DNA of 64,000 bases from assembly GCA_041688015.1 (NCBI GenBank), contig JBDNIY010000001.1, forward strand, positions 186,001-250,000. Direction: 5' to 3'. The notes beneath the pieces are model-generated. The model ran no database searches. It had not been told where the DNA came from and worked only from the letters and a program-made list of their open reading frames with translations. Numbering within the stretch: position 1 is the first letter of the stretch; each line of letters opens with the position of its first letter. The translations under genes and the position numbers were made by a program. The DNA is from Parvibaculum sp041688015 (GTDB taxonomy: Bacteria > Pseudomonadota > Alphaproteobacteria > Parvibaculales > Parvibaculaceae). Shown in pieces: positions 34,672 to 42,595 of this stretch.

Positions 34672-35067
34672 ATGAAATCAACGGTGTATTTTGACGGCTC
34701 CTGCCCACTTTGTCGGGCAGAGATCGGATATTATCGTCGGAAAGATCAAGTCGGTGCTCTTTGTTTTGTCGACATTTCTGAAGCCGGCGCTACACCTCCG
34801 GAAGGAATTACTCAACAGCGAGTGATGAAGCGCTTCCATGTTCGTGCAAGCGATGGGCGTGTTCTCTCCGGCGCGGCGGCATTCGTCGAGGTTTGGACTC
34901 GTTTGCCCAGATGGGGCTGGGCAGCGCGCACCGCGTCCCTGCCGGGAGCACTGATTGCTCTGGAGTTGGGCTATCGGATGTTTCTTCCGGTGCGGCCGTT
35001 CATCTCGCGCGTCTTTGGACGGGTGCTGCAGCTTCAGTCGGTTATCGATGGAGCAAAGCGCCGGTGA
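34672..35067 (+). CDS. DUF393 (DCC) thiol-disulfide oxidoreductase-like protein
   Basis: A DCC-family protein of about 131 residues with the thioredoxin-like motif YFDGSCPLCRAEI near its N-terminus (Cys pair CPLC). Residues 95-120 form a hydrophobic segment (LPGALIALELGYRMFLPVRPF). ATG 34672 follows GGAG by nine bases; ATG 34633, immediately after the preceding stop, is an alternative adding 13 residues. The family is assumed to be redox active from the conserved cysteines, but no substrate is known. The stop overlaps the GTG of the next gene. Confidence 0.85.
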   Translation: MKSTVYFDGSCPLCRAEIGYYRRKDQVGALCFVDISEAGATPPEGITQQRVMKRFHVRASDGRVLSGAAAFVEVWTRLPRWGWAARTASLPGALIALELGYRMFLPVRPFISRVFGRVLQLQSVIDGAKRR

Positions 35068-35813
35068 CTGAGCGATTTGAACCCCTAGCCGCAACTGCCG
35101 CCAAGGTTGACCTCGGGTCATTTCCCCAGACCGGCGTGGCGGTCGTTTTCGGCGCTGGCGGCGGAATCGGCGGGGCACTGGTCGAAACCATCCGGGCCGC
35201 GGAAAAGTTTGAGCATGTGGTCGCGTTCAGTCGCAGCACTTCGCCATCGATCGACCTTCTGGACGAGGCCAGTCTGGAACGCGCCGTGGCGTTTGCCGCC
35301 GATCTAGGTGAGCTTCGCCTTGTGATCGATGCGACGGGATTTCTCCACGATGACCGCCAGGGGCCGGAGAAGAGCTGGCGTCAACTCGATGCGGTCAACC
35401 TCGCGCGATCCTTTGCGCTGAATGCGACCGGTCCCGCGCTAATCATGAAGCATGTGCTGCCGCGGTTGCCGCGATCGGGCAAAGCCGTCTTTGCGACGCT
35501 GTCCGCCAGGGTCGGAAGCATCGGCGATAATCGGCTGGGCGGCTGGTATTCCTACCGGGCTTCCAAAGCCGCTCTCAATCAACTGGTTCGGACAGCGGCT
35601 ATTGAATTGGCCCGTCGATCCCCTGACGCATTTTGCATCGCCTTGCATCCCGGCACCGTCGCCACGGCACTATCCGCTCCCTTCGCTGCGTCGGGGTTGG
35701 ACATTCATACTCCCGCAGCGTCGGCCCGCCACCTGCTTGCTGTCGTCGATCAACTCACGGCAGACGCCAACGGCAGTTTTCGTGACTGGCGCGGCCAGCC
35801 AGTGCCTTGGTGA
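35064..35813 (+). CDS. SDR family oxidoreductase, C-factor-like
   Basis: A 249-residue short-chain dehydrogenase resembling CsgA/C-factor-type SDRs. The cofactor loop GAGGGIGGALVE replaces the usual TGxxxGIG, and the catalytic Ser (ATLSARVGS), Tyr and Lys (YSYRASKAAL) are present, followed by HPGTVATALSAPF. GTG 35064 overlaps the preceding stop (GTGA), which fixes the start despite an upstream open frame. Homologues lie beside photolyase genes in many proteobacteria. The substrate is unknown. Confidence 0.88.
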   Translation: MTERFEPLAATAAKVDLGSFPQTGVAVVFGAGGGIGGALVETIRAAEKFEHVVAFSRSTSPSIDLLDEASLERAVAFAADLGELRLVIDATGFLHDDRQGPEKSWRQLDAVNLARSFALNATGPALIMKHVLPRLPRSGKAVFATLSARVGSIGDNRLGGWYSYRASKAALNQLVRTAAIELARRSPDAFCIALHPGTVATALSAPFAASGLDIHTPAASARHLLAVVDQLTADANGSFRDWRGQPVPW

Positions 35814-35817
35814 TCCC

Positions 35818-35994
35818 ATGGTTGGGATGCGTCGCAAGACTGATCTGCCGACTAAGCTCTGCGTGGTTTGCAGTCGGCCCTTCGTCTGGCGAAAGAAATG
35901 GGCGCGCGACTGGGCGAACGTGAGATACTGCTCGGAGCGCTGCCGCGCAGCTCCGCCCCGACCCCGGTCGGGGTCGGGAGTGCCCCCGTCGTGA
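35818..35994 (+). CDS. DUF2256 small zinc-ribbon-like protein
   Basis: A 58-residue protein with the DUF2256 core TDLPTKLCVVCSRPFVWRKK, followed by WARDWANVRYCSERCR, giving two CxxC/CxxxC cysteine pairs likely to bind zinc. ATG 35818 is used; ATG 35827 is equally possible. The C-terminal 12 residues (Pro/Ser/Gly-rich) run past the domain because the frame continues to a TGA overlapping the photolyase GTG. DUF2256 genes are strongly associated with FeS-type photolyases; their role is unknown. Confidence 0.85.
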   Translation: MVGMRRKTDLPTKLCVVCSRPFVWRKKWARDWANVRYCSERCRAAPPRPRSGSGVPPS

Positions 35995-37545
35995 CCGTCC
36001 TGAGAATTATTCTCGGCGACCAGCTGTCGTTGGACCTGTCCGCGCTGGACGATCTCGATGCAGGCCGTGACATCGTCCTGATGATGGAGGTGTTGGAAGA
36101 AAACACCCACGTCAGGCATCACAAGCAGAAGATCGTGCTGGTGCTTTCGGCGATGCGCCACTTCGCGGAGACGCTCCGGCAGCGTGGTCTGACAGTCGAC
36201 TATGTAAGGCTAGACGCGCCCGACAATACCGGCAGCTTCACAACCGAGGTCCAACGCGCCGTTGCGCGGCATCGCCCGAGCCGCATTGTAGTGACGGAAC
36301 CTTCGGAATGGCGCGTCCAGGCGCTGGTCGATGGCTGGGCCGCCTTCACTGGCACGACGGTTCAAATCCGTTCCGATCATCGCTTCTTCGCGAGCAGTGC
36401 GCGGTTCGCTGCCTGGGCTTCCGGGCGCCGCGGCTGGCGGATGGAACATTTTTATCGCGCGATGCGGCGCGAACATGGGCTCCTCATGGACGGCGATCAG
36501 CCGGCGGGCGGCGAATGGAACTATGACCGGGCGAACCGCAAGAGGCTTCCGAAAAGCACTGTTCCACCCGCGAGGCGGCGGTTTTCACCGGACAAAACGA
36601 CACGAGCAGTGATGGCGCTCGTCGAACGGCGCTTTCCCGATCATTTTGGAGAGCTTCAAGAATTCGGATGGCCGGTGACGCGGGCTGATGCGTTGCGCGC
36701 GCTGGACGATTTCGTTGCACATGGACTGCCGGACTTCGGCGATTATCAGGACGCCATGAAAGCCGGCGCCCCGTTTCTGTACCATTCGCTGCTGGCGCCA
36801 GCTTTGAACCTCGGGCTGCTTTCCCCCCTCGAACTTTGCCAGACAGCGGAAGCTGTGTGGAGGTCAGGCGCGGCACCGCTGAATGCCGTGGAGGGTTTCG
36901 TACGTCAGATTCTGGGGTGGCGGGAATATGTTCGCGGCGTCTACTGGACTCTGATGCCGGGCTATGCGGATCAAAACGCACTGCATGCGACCCGCAATCT
37001 GCCGGCGTTCTATTGGACCTGAGCGACCGACATGCGGTGTCTCAGTGAGGCGATCGGCAGCACAGCGAGACACGCCTACTCTCACCATATTCAGCGGCTG
37101 ATGGTGACCGGCAACTTCGCCCTGCTGGCTGGCATCGCACCACGGCAAATCGAGCGCTGGTACCTCGCCGTTTACGCCGATGCGTTCGAGTGGGTGGAGA
37201 TGCCCAACACGCTTGGCATGGCTGTCTTCGCGGATGGCCGGGCAGATGGCGTCCAAGCCCTATGCCGCTTCGGGAGCCTATATCGACCGGATGTCGGATT
37301 TTTGCGCTGGCTGCATCTATGATGTCAGGCAAAAGAACGGCCCGAACGCCTGCCCGTTCAACTACCTCTAATGGGCCTTTCTGATCCGACAGAAAGATCG
37401 GCTCTCAGATAACCCTCGAATGGCGATGCCTTATCGTACGCTTGCAGGATGGCCGCGAGAACGCGATGCAGAGATACTCGCTGAGGCAGACGCCTTTCTC
37501 GCTCAACTCGATCAGAACCATCCCCACCCCGGAGTTGGCCAGTGA
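35991..37545 (+). pseudogene. FeS cryptochrome/photolyase (PhrB-type), multiple lesions
   Basis: GTG 35991 opens MTVLRIILGDQLSLDLSAL, the start of a prokaryotic (6-4) photolyase of the PhrB class, and the frame is intact for 343 codons through VEGFVRQILGWREYVRGVYW. It is then broken by a TGA at 37020-37022, just after FYWT, in place of a Gly in the conserved DTDM region. Next come a frameshift near 37230 after NTLGMAVFADG and a TAA at 37369-37371 in NYLYWAF. Past these, SGAYIDRMSDFCAGCIYDV with iron-sulfur cysteines and a natural end at 37543-37545 are recognisable, and the total length (about 517 codons) is normal. The enzyme would repair UV lesions with FAD and a 4Fe-4S cluster. As sequenced it lacks its FeS domain. 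Confidence 0.9.
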
Positions 37546-37953
37546 TTGAATTTGCCGCCTTGCTTTTGGTTTCGGTGCTTTTCGGTGAAATGATGCTTTA
37601 TTCCTTCGGTTTCGCGCCAATGGTCTTCAGCGCCTTGCCGGCCGAGGTTGCAGGCCGTTTCATCCGAGCCGCGTTTCCCTAGGTACTATTTGTTCGTTAT
37701 CGTCACCGTTGGCTTCAGCGGCGCGATCCTGTTGCTGTCGAATTCTCAGTCGGCCGCGCTGGCGCTTGCGATCTCCGCTGTCGCCATTTATGCGCGTCAG
37801 GTGCTGATGCCCCGGATAAATGCCGCGCGCGACGAGCAGTGACAGGGGAATGCTGAAGCGAAAGGACGCTTCGGCCGTCTTCATGGTCTCTCGGTTGTTC
37901 TCAATTTCGTCCAGCTGATTGCCGCGGGATACGTCCTTTATCGGTTCCTGTGA
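37542..37953 (+). pseudogene. DUF4149-like membrane protein, frameshift and stop
   Basis: GTG 37542 overlaps the photolyase stop and reads IEFAALLLVSVLFGEMMLYS and PAEVAGRFIRAAFP. A TAG follows; the neighbouring frame resumes as RYYLFVIVTVGFSG and LMPRINAARDEQ. A TGA at 37840-37842 then interrupts before GRFGRLHGLSVVLNFVQLIA, with the proper end at 37951-37953. The R-F-P-R-Y-Y, PRINAARD and LHGLSVVLN elements are DUF4149 hallmarks. Four transmembrane helices would be expected. Two lesions make it a relic. Confidence 0.8.
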
Positions 37954-38025
37954 GGCTCATTCATCGTCTAGGTAGGACTGCGGCGAACGTTTGGCGGTTT
38001 GTTGGCGCCAGCGGAGTTTTTCGCG

Positions 38026-38160
38026 ATGCGGATTGGCATCGTCGATGCGGGCATGGCAGGACTGGCGTGCGCCGAAGAATTGACCAGCCTTGGTCATCAT
38101 GTGCGGCTGTTCGACAAGGGGCGCGGACCCGGCGGCCGTATGTCCACGCGCCGCATCCCA
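38026..38160 (+). pseudogene. FAD/NAD(P)-binding amine oxidase (renalase-like), N-terminal fragment
   Basis: ATG 38026 starts MRIGIVDAGMAGLACAEEL, the dinucleotide-binding fold of renalase-like FAD oxidoreductases (normally VGAGMAG; the first Gly is Asp here), and continues VRLFDKGRGPGGRMSTRR. Similarity ends abruptly at about 38155, where a hipA-derived sequence begins in another frame. Such oxidoreductases also belong to photolyase clusters, so a recombination event cut this cluster here. Confidence 0.8.
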
Positions 38161-38667
38161 ATATCTCGCGTATTCCCTATATCTCGGCGCGTACCGCTCT
38201 GGGAAAGATCGGGACCGAACTCGGCTCCTATACCGAGATCGTCGATTTCATGCAGGCCTATGCCGCCGATCCGCAATCCGATTTCCGCGAGCTCTTCCTG
38301 CGCCTAGTCTTCACCATCCTTGTGTCAAACAAGGACGACCATCTGAAGAGCCACGGCTTTCTCTATGTGGAATTGTCGCTGGCGCCTGTCGCCGATTTTC
38401 GATGTGAACCCTGCACCGGATCGCAATCCGCATCTTGAAACGGCGATCCTTGAGGGCGGCGCGCATGACCATCCGTCTGGCGCTCGAAGCGTGCGAGTTC
38501 TTCGAGATCGCCGAAGCAGACGCTCGTCGGATAATCCGCGAGACGGCGCTGCGCATTTTCGATGAATGGCGCTAGTGCTTCGACAGGTGGGCGTCTCGGG
38601 TACTCTAGCGCGCGAATATGAAGCCGCCTTCGTCAACGAGCAGACCGACCTCGCTCTTGCCATCTGA
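38155..38667 (+). pseudogene. HipA-family kinase, C-terminal fragment with frameshifts
   Basis: The sequence SRIPYISARTALG, TEIVDFMQAYAADPQSDFRE, LFLRLVFTILVSNKDDHLKSH is the catalytic-loop region of HipA-type Ser/Thr kinases (the N-x-D-D-H motif). It then shifts to WRLSPIFDVNPAPDRNPH (the metal-binding DxNP segment), then to IRLALEACEFFEIAEADARR, and again to VLRQVGVSGTLAREYE with the end at 38665-38667. Three frameshifts and the missing N-terminal two thirds show it is dead. HipA is the toxin of a persistence-related toxin-antitoxin pair; no hipB is visible. Confidence 0.85.
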
Positions 38668-38673
38668 ATGTCA

Positions 38674-38690
38674 GATATGTGCTACATATC
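38674..38690. repeat. Palindrome GATATGT-GCT-ACATATC
   Basis: Perfect 7-bp arms around three bases, seven bases after the hipA relic, upstream of a small open frame. It resembles an HTH-regulator operator. No regulator gene is adjacent. Confidence 0.5.
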
Positions 38691-38807
38691 GCGCTAATAA
38701 GTCATATATGGTATATTATGCTGTGCGGTCGAAGAGAGTGATTTGGGCTCGGAAGCTATTCATTCGGATTGATAGGTGTTTCACAATCTCCCACGAGGAG
38801 GCGGTGA

Positions 38808-39013
38808 TGTCACAAGCCGCACCTGTAGCGCGGTCGGAATATGCTTTGAGTGGTTCTGATTATCGCGCATCTCACATGCGCGATAATTCCCCCAATTGGC
38901 CTGATCTTTCTCAACCAGCAACGCTGCGGCTGGAGGCCAGCTTGGATGGTTCGCGCCGGGCCGTTCTGCCTGCTGCCGGATGGCCTCCGCCCACGATGCG
39001 TGATATGGATTGA
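38808..39013 (+). CDS. Small open frame of unknown function, containing a perfect 12-bp palindrome
   Basis: A 68-codon frame starts at ATG 38808 with an excellent ribosome site (GAGGAGG, six bases upstream). The product is hydrophilic and I recognise no family. Inside it, ATTATCGCGCAT (38859-38870) and ATGCGCGATAAT (38876-38887) form a perfect inverted repeat with a five-base spacer. This is unusual for coding DNA and more like a recombinase or regulator site. Either the frame is the truncated start of a mobile-element gene, or it is fortuitous. The 250 bases after it up to the DUF427 gene contain no gene I can support. Confidence 0.35.
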
Positions 39014-39266
39014 GTGACGGTACTTCTTGACGGGAGCCGAGTAGGCCGTCTGGCGCCGCGAAGTGAAAAATCGTCCGATTGGTCCCGATAGTTGGCGAAA
39101 CCTCAAAAATATTCTTTCGGCGATTTTCCATTTAAAATCAAAATCGTAACCTTTCGACGGCCTCGGTGTCGGAAGTTTCTCGCCGTCCTAAGAAATTTGC
39201 AAGCAATTTCAATTGCTTATATGCTGTTTAGGCAATCGAGTGGGAATAGGAAAGAACAGCCGGAAC

Positions 39267-39665
39267 ATGACGGAACGCCCCGCGCTTCCTGCAAAGGCAG
39301 GAAAAATTCCTAGTGCCGACCATCCAATTTCTATTGAGCCCAATCCGCGCCGCATCGTGGTGCGTGTGGCCGGCAAAATAGTTGCCGACACTTTGCGCGC
39401 CTTGACACTGCACGAAGCTAAATATCCCCCGGTTCACTATATACCGCGTGCGGATGTGAACATGGCTTTGCTTGAGCCGACGGATTACACCACTTACTGC
39501 CCCTACAAGGGGGATTGCACCTACTATAGCATTCCCGCTGGAGGGAGCCGCGCAGTCAACGCCGTATGGGTTTACGAGGCACCCTATGCGGCGGTTGCCG
39601 AGATCGCGGACCACGTTGCATTCTATTCTGATCGCGTTGACGTCATTGACGAATTGGCGAGCTAA
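39267..39665 (+). CDS. DUF427 domain protein
   Basis: A 132-residue DUF427 protein with a single domain. IEPNPRRIVVRVAGKIVADT is followed by LHEAKYPPVHYIPRADVNM, the core YCPYKGDCTYYSI with two Cys, and VWVYEAPYAAVAEIADHVAFY. The motifs are canonical and the gene is undamaged, unlike the two-domain DUF427 relic at 30218. ATG 39267 is chosen because homology begins there; the frame extends upstream without support. Function is unknown. It ends 15 bp from the convergent MarR gene. Confidence 0.88.
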   Translation: MTERPALPAKAGKIPSADHPISIEPNPRRIVVRVAGKIVADTLRALTLHEAKYPPVHYIPRADVNMALLEPTDYTTYCPYKGDCTYYSIPAGGSRAVNAVWVYEAPYAAVAEIADHVAFYSDRVDVIDELAS

Positions 39666-39680
39666 AGGCCGCGCTGAACG

Positions 39681-40139
39681 TCACGATCGATTATTGTCGA
39701 GAAAGACCCGTAGATCTTTCAGGAACGGCAGTGTTTTTTCCGCTGATGATGTGGACAAGGCGTCGGCCAGAACGGCAAGCTGGGGCGCAAGCGCCGTCAA
39801 TGCAAGGTCACGGGCCTTGTGCCCCGCCGATGTGAGAGTGATGATTTTGCCTCTTCCATCGTCCGGGTTGGCCTTGATCGCAATGAACTTCAGGGCTGCA
39901 AGACGTTGCAGATTATTCGTCATTGCGCCCTTGGTCACTTGAAATGCGGATGCAAGTTGGCCCGGCGTCTCCGACGTTTTTCCGAGGCGGATGAAATGGT
40001 TGAGAATAGAAAATCCGGCGAGGGACATGCCGTCAGGCATTACGCGTTCAAAGGCTGCACGCGATAGCTGCTCGATAATGCCGATCTCGTTGAACAACGC
40101 AAACCAGATTGCGTCGTCGGGTTTCGTGTTCCTTGCCAT
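39681..40139 (-). CDS. MarR-family transcriptional regulator
   Basis: A 152-residue winged-helix regulator. The central region has SLAGFSILNHFIRLG, then TPGQLASAFQVTKGAMTNNL (recognition helix) and the wing ANPDDGRGKIITLTSAG with the conserved DxRGK turn. ATG 40139 follows ATAAGG and is preferred to an ATG 15 bases upstream. It lies 17 bp after the nitroreductase gene in the same direction. It is the probable ligand of the long palindrome at 41323-41366 in front of that operon. MarR proteins here typically sense phenolic or electrophilic compounds. Confidence 0.9.
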   Translation of the reverse strand: MARNTKPDDAIWFALFNEIGIIEQLSRAAFERVMPDGMSLAGFSILNHFIRLGKTSETPGQLASAFQVTKGAMTNNLQRLAALKFIAIKANPDDGRGKIITLTSAGHKARDLALTALAPQLAVLADALSTSSAEKTLPFLKDLRVFLDNNRS

Positions 40140-40156
40140 GTCAGCCTTATGCAATT

Positions 40157-41311
40157 TTACGTTTTGATCTGATATCCCAGACCTCGCCGGGGCGCAGGCG
40201 CGATTTCTGGAGCATACCCGATCCGCACAAGCATCTGAATAGGCGCATGAGCCGACCCACCAAGCATGGCCTGTTGCTCAGTATAAAGGTCGGCCATCTC
40301 TGGGTATTCCTGCAAAGCCATACTCCAGGGATGCATCGACAGACCTCGCGCCGTAGCGGCAAGGTTCAGCCTTGCATAAGCGCGCCCAGCGGTGATTTGA
40401 ATATGACGCGTGTTGTCATCGCTGGCGAGCCAGAGAAAGGCAGGCGCAGTCTCCGCCATTTCCTTCCAGATTGATGCTCCTTGTGCATTGGCTTCAGAAG
40501 TGGGATCGAGCAATGTCTCACGCGTGATCATGCCTGCCGCCGCCATGAGGTTCATCATTGGGCCGCCAAGCGATAGGCCGTCGCGATGAGCGGCGATGGC
40601 ACGATCACCAATACGCATGACATTTACTGATTCCATCAACGATGCAGGCGTCGCCATTTCGCGTTTCCAGCCGCGCCACACCATGTCGCGCAAGGCGGCA
40701 ACGCGCGCGGGTTCATTGGTGAACCCTGTGCGTAACTCTTCACCAGCAGAGCCCTCGGCGACGATGGCTTCAAGGTCACGCGACGCAGGAATGCGCGCCG
40801 TATCATAGGGCTCGCGATTGGTGCGTCGTGCCGGAATTTGGTCGAACAACGGATCGCGCGTGACGGCTCCCTTGCGGAAGGCAACATGTGCGAAAGGACG
40901 GTTATCAAGCGCTGACCCCGGCTCACCCTGTGGCCAAGAGGTGATCTCGACTTCTGCGCCATGCGCATGAGCGGCAAGGGTGAGAAGTTCCAGAAAGGCA
41001 CCGCACCCCAGCGTGATCTGCCGACTGTAGGGATCAGTGGCAGGCAGAAGGCGTGTATGGTCGAGAAAGAGCAGGGCCTCATTGGGCACTGATAGATCGA
41101 CCAACCACGGCTGCATATTATGTGGATTGGGCGCGAGAATGGCATAGCTCAACGCTTTGCGTCGGATGTCGGTTTCATCCATGCCGGGGTTGCGCCACGC
41201 GCGGGTGGCATCAGGTACACCAATCGGAAAGGCTGTCAGGCCGATAGCGGCGCTCGCAGCTAGTATCGTGCCGCCGCCCAGAATTTTTATGAAGTTGCGT
41301 CGGGTTGTCAT
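40157..41311 (-). CDS. Nitroreductase-fold protein with Tat signal (Acg-like)
   Basis: A 384-residue FMN-type nitroreductase-fold protein related to the Acg group. The N-terminus MTTRRNFIKILGGGTILAAS carries a twin-arginine motif and a hydrophobic core, predicting Tat export to the periplasm. Downstream, SYAILAPNPHNMQPWLVDL is the typical FMN-binding start of the fold, and RTNREPYD and MHPWSMALQEYPEM are also conserved. It is expected to reduce nitro groups, quinones or similar substrates; the true one is unknown. It is co-directional with the marR gene 17 bp downstream and is preceded by a long palindrome. Confidence 0.88.
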   Translation of the reverse strand: MTTRRNFIKILGGGTILAASAAIGLTAFPIGVPDATRAWRNPGMDETDIRRKALSYAILAPNPHNMQPWLVDLSVPNEALLFLDHTRLLPATDPYSRQITLGCGAFLELLTLAAHAHGAEVEITSWPQGEPGSALDNRPFAHVAFRKGAVTRDPLFDQIPARRTNREPYDTARIPASRDLEAIVAEGSAGEELRTGFTNEPARVAALRDMVWRGWKREMATPASLMESVNVMRIGDRAIAAHRDGLSLGGPMMNLMAAAGMITRETLLDPTSEANAQGASIWKEMAETAPAFLWLASDDNTRHIQITAGRAYARLNLAATARGLSMHPWSMALQEYPEMADLYTEQQAMLGGSAHAPIQMLVRIGYAPEIAPAPRRGLGYQIKT

Positions 41312-41322
41312 GAGTCACCTCA

Positions 41323-41366
41323 ACTAGTTTAACGATAAACAATATATAGTTTATCGTTAAACTAGT
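41323..41366. promoter_or_regulatory. Long palindromic operator (18-bp perfect arms)
   Basis: ACTAGTTTAACGATAAAC (41323-41340) and its exact reverse complement (41349-41366) are separated by AATATATA. Each arm contains GTTTA(A/T)CG(A/T)TAAAC, itself nearly palindromic, so there are two dimer sites. It lies 12 bp upstream of the nitroreductase ATG and overlaps the stop codon of the MFS gene. The natural reading is a MarR operator that covers the promoter of the nitroreductase-marR operon. Confidence 0.8.
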
Positions 41367-42595
41367 AAACTTGAGGTCGTCTTGATCATTTGCGCTGGGC
41401 GCTCTTGACGGAATAGCACCAGTGCAACGCCCGCCGCCACCAGCGCGGCAACGCCAAAGAGGCTAAGGGCACCGGTGAAACTTAATGCCAATGCGGCTTG
41501 GAACAGTAAGCTGCCAAGGCCAAAGCCGACGAACAATGAGAACGCCATCAAGGCCACGGCTTGGCCTCGTGGGCCGTCTAGGTTGGTCGCAATGGCTGCG
41601 AGCTGTGGGTGAGTTAAATCGAACCCGAGAGAGAGCAGAATGATGGCGATCTGTGCGACGGCCAACCCTAAGGGTAGGGCGAGCAGCAACGCACACAGCC
41701 CGGTCAGCATGACGCCAGCGGGAATGATCCAAGCACGACCGTAGCGGTCGGCCAACCTGCCAATAATCGGCCCGAATAATAATCCGGGAATGCCGTAGCC
41801 AAGCAGCGCAAGGCCAATACCCACTTCGCCGAGTCCAAATCGTTGATGTAGATACACGCCGAGCCAAGTAAATACGCCGGACTGCAAAATGGCGTTGATC
41901 AGAACGTAGCCGTAGGTGCGTCGCGCGCGCGCTTGAGAGAGCAAGACCGCATAACCATGTACCACGGTGCGCCACGGTAAGAGCATAGCAGGTGTGGCAA
42001 GTCGCGGAAAGGCACCGGTAACGAGGGCAAAGAGGGCGACTATGGCAGAGAGCGCCGCGACGATGAAAAACAGGCCGTGCCAGCCAATAAGGGGGGCGAG
42101 CAATGCACCTGCGGCGGCACCGGTGGCCGTGCCGCCAGCAATGGAGCCGAACATCCAGCCGACGGCACGGCCGCGGCGTTCAAACGGGATGACATCGCCG
42201 ATGAGAATGAGGCAAATCGGGACGACCCCTGCCGCGGCCACGCCGGCTGCAATACGCCACGCAATGAATGTGTCGATGCGATTGGTGGTTGTCGTGGCTG
42301 CCGTGATGGTGACAAACAAGACCAACGAGGCGTAGATGACTTTGCGCCGCCCGAAGCGGTCTGAAAGCGGCCCAGCAAGCAGTGTCATGAGCCCCTGCGG
42401 AATGATGTAGGCGGGGACCGCCAGAGCCACCCAGGTGATCGGGCTCCCAAAGGCCACCGACAAGTGCGGGATCAGCGGGGCCACCATGAAGGTTTGTGTG
42501 AACACGACGAATGCGGCGCCGCAGATTGCCGGCAGCAGAGTGCGCGGCGTACCAGACTGTAAGCTCGGACTGGTATCGACAGAGTGATGCATCAT
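41357..42595 (-). CDS. MFS transporter
   Basis: A major facilitator of about 412 residues with 12 predicted transmembrane helices. The loop 2-3 signature is visible as LAGPLSDRFGRRKVIYAS, and a second GRLADRYGRAW occurs after helix 8. The layout is that of Bcr/EmrB-like or arabinose-efflux-type drug exporters. The start is taken as ATG 42595, which overlaps the CGNR stop (ATGA); a longer frame upstream is inside the CGNR gene. Its end lies within the palindrome shared with the nitroreductase gene. Substrate unknown. Confidence 0.9.
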   Translation of the reverse strand: MMHHSVDTSPSLQSGTPRTLLPAICGAAFVVFTQTFMVAPLIPHLSVAFGSPITWVALAVPAYIIPQGLMTLLAGPLSDRFGRRKVIYASLVLFVTITAATTTTNRIDTFIAWRIAAGVAAAGVVPICLILIGDVIPFERRGRAVGWMFGSIAGGTATGAAAGALLAPLIGWHGLFFIVAALSAIVALFALVTGAFPRLATPAMLLPWRTVVHGYAVLLSQARARRTYGYVLINAILQSGVFTWLGVYLHQRFGLGEVGIGLALLGYGIPGLLFGPIIGRLADRYGRAWIIPAGVMLTGLCALLLALPLGLAVAQIAIILLSLGFDLTHPQLAAIATNLDGPRGQAVALMAFSLFVGFGLGSLLFQAALALSFTGALSLFGVAALVAAGVALVLFRQERPAQMIKTTSSLLV

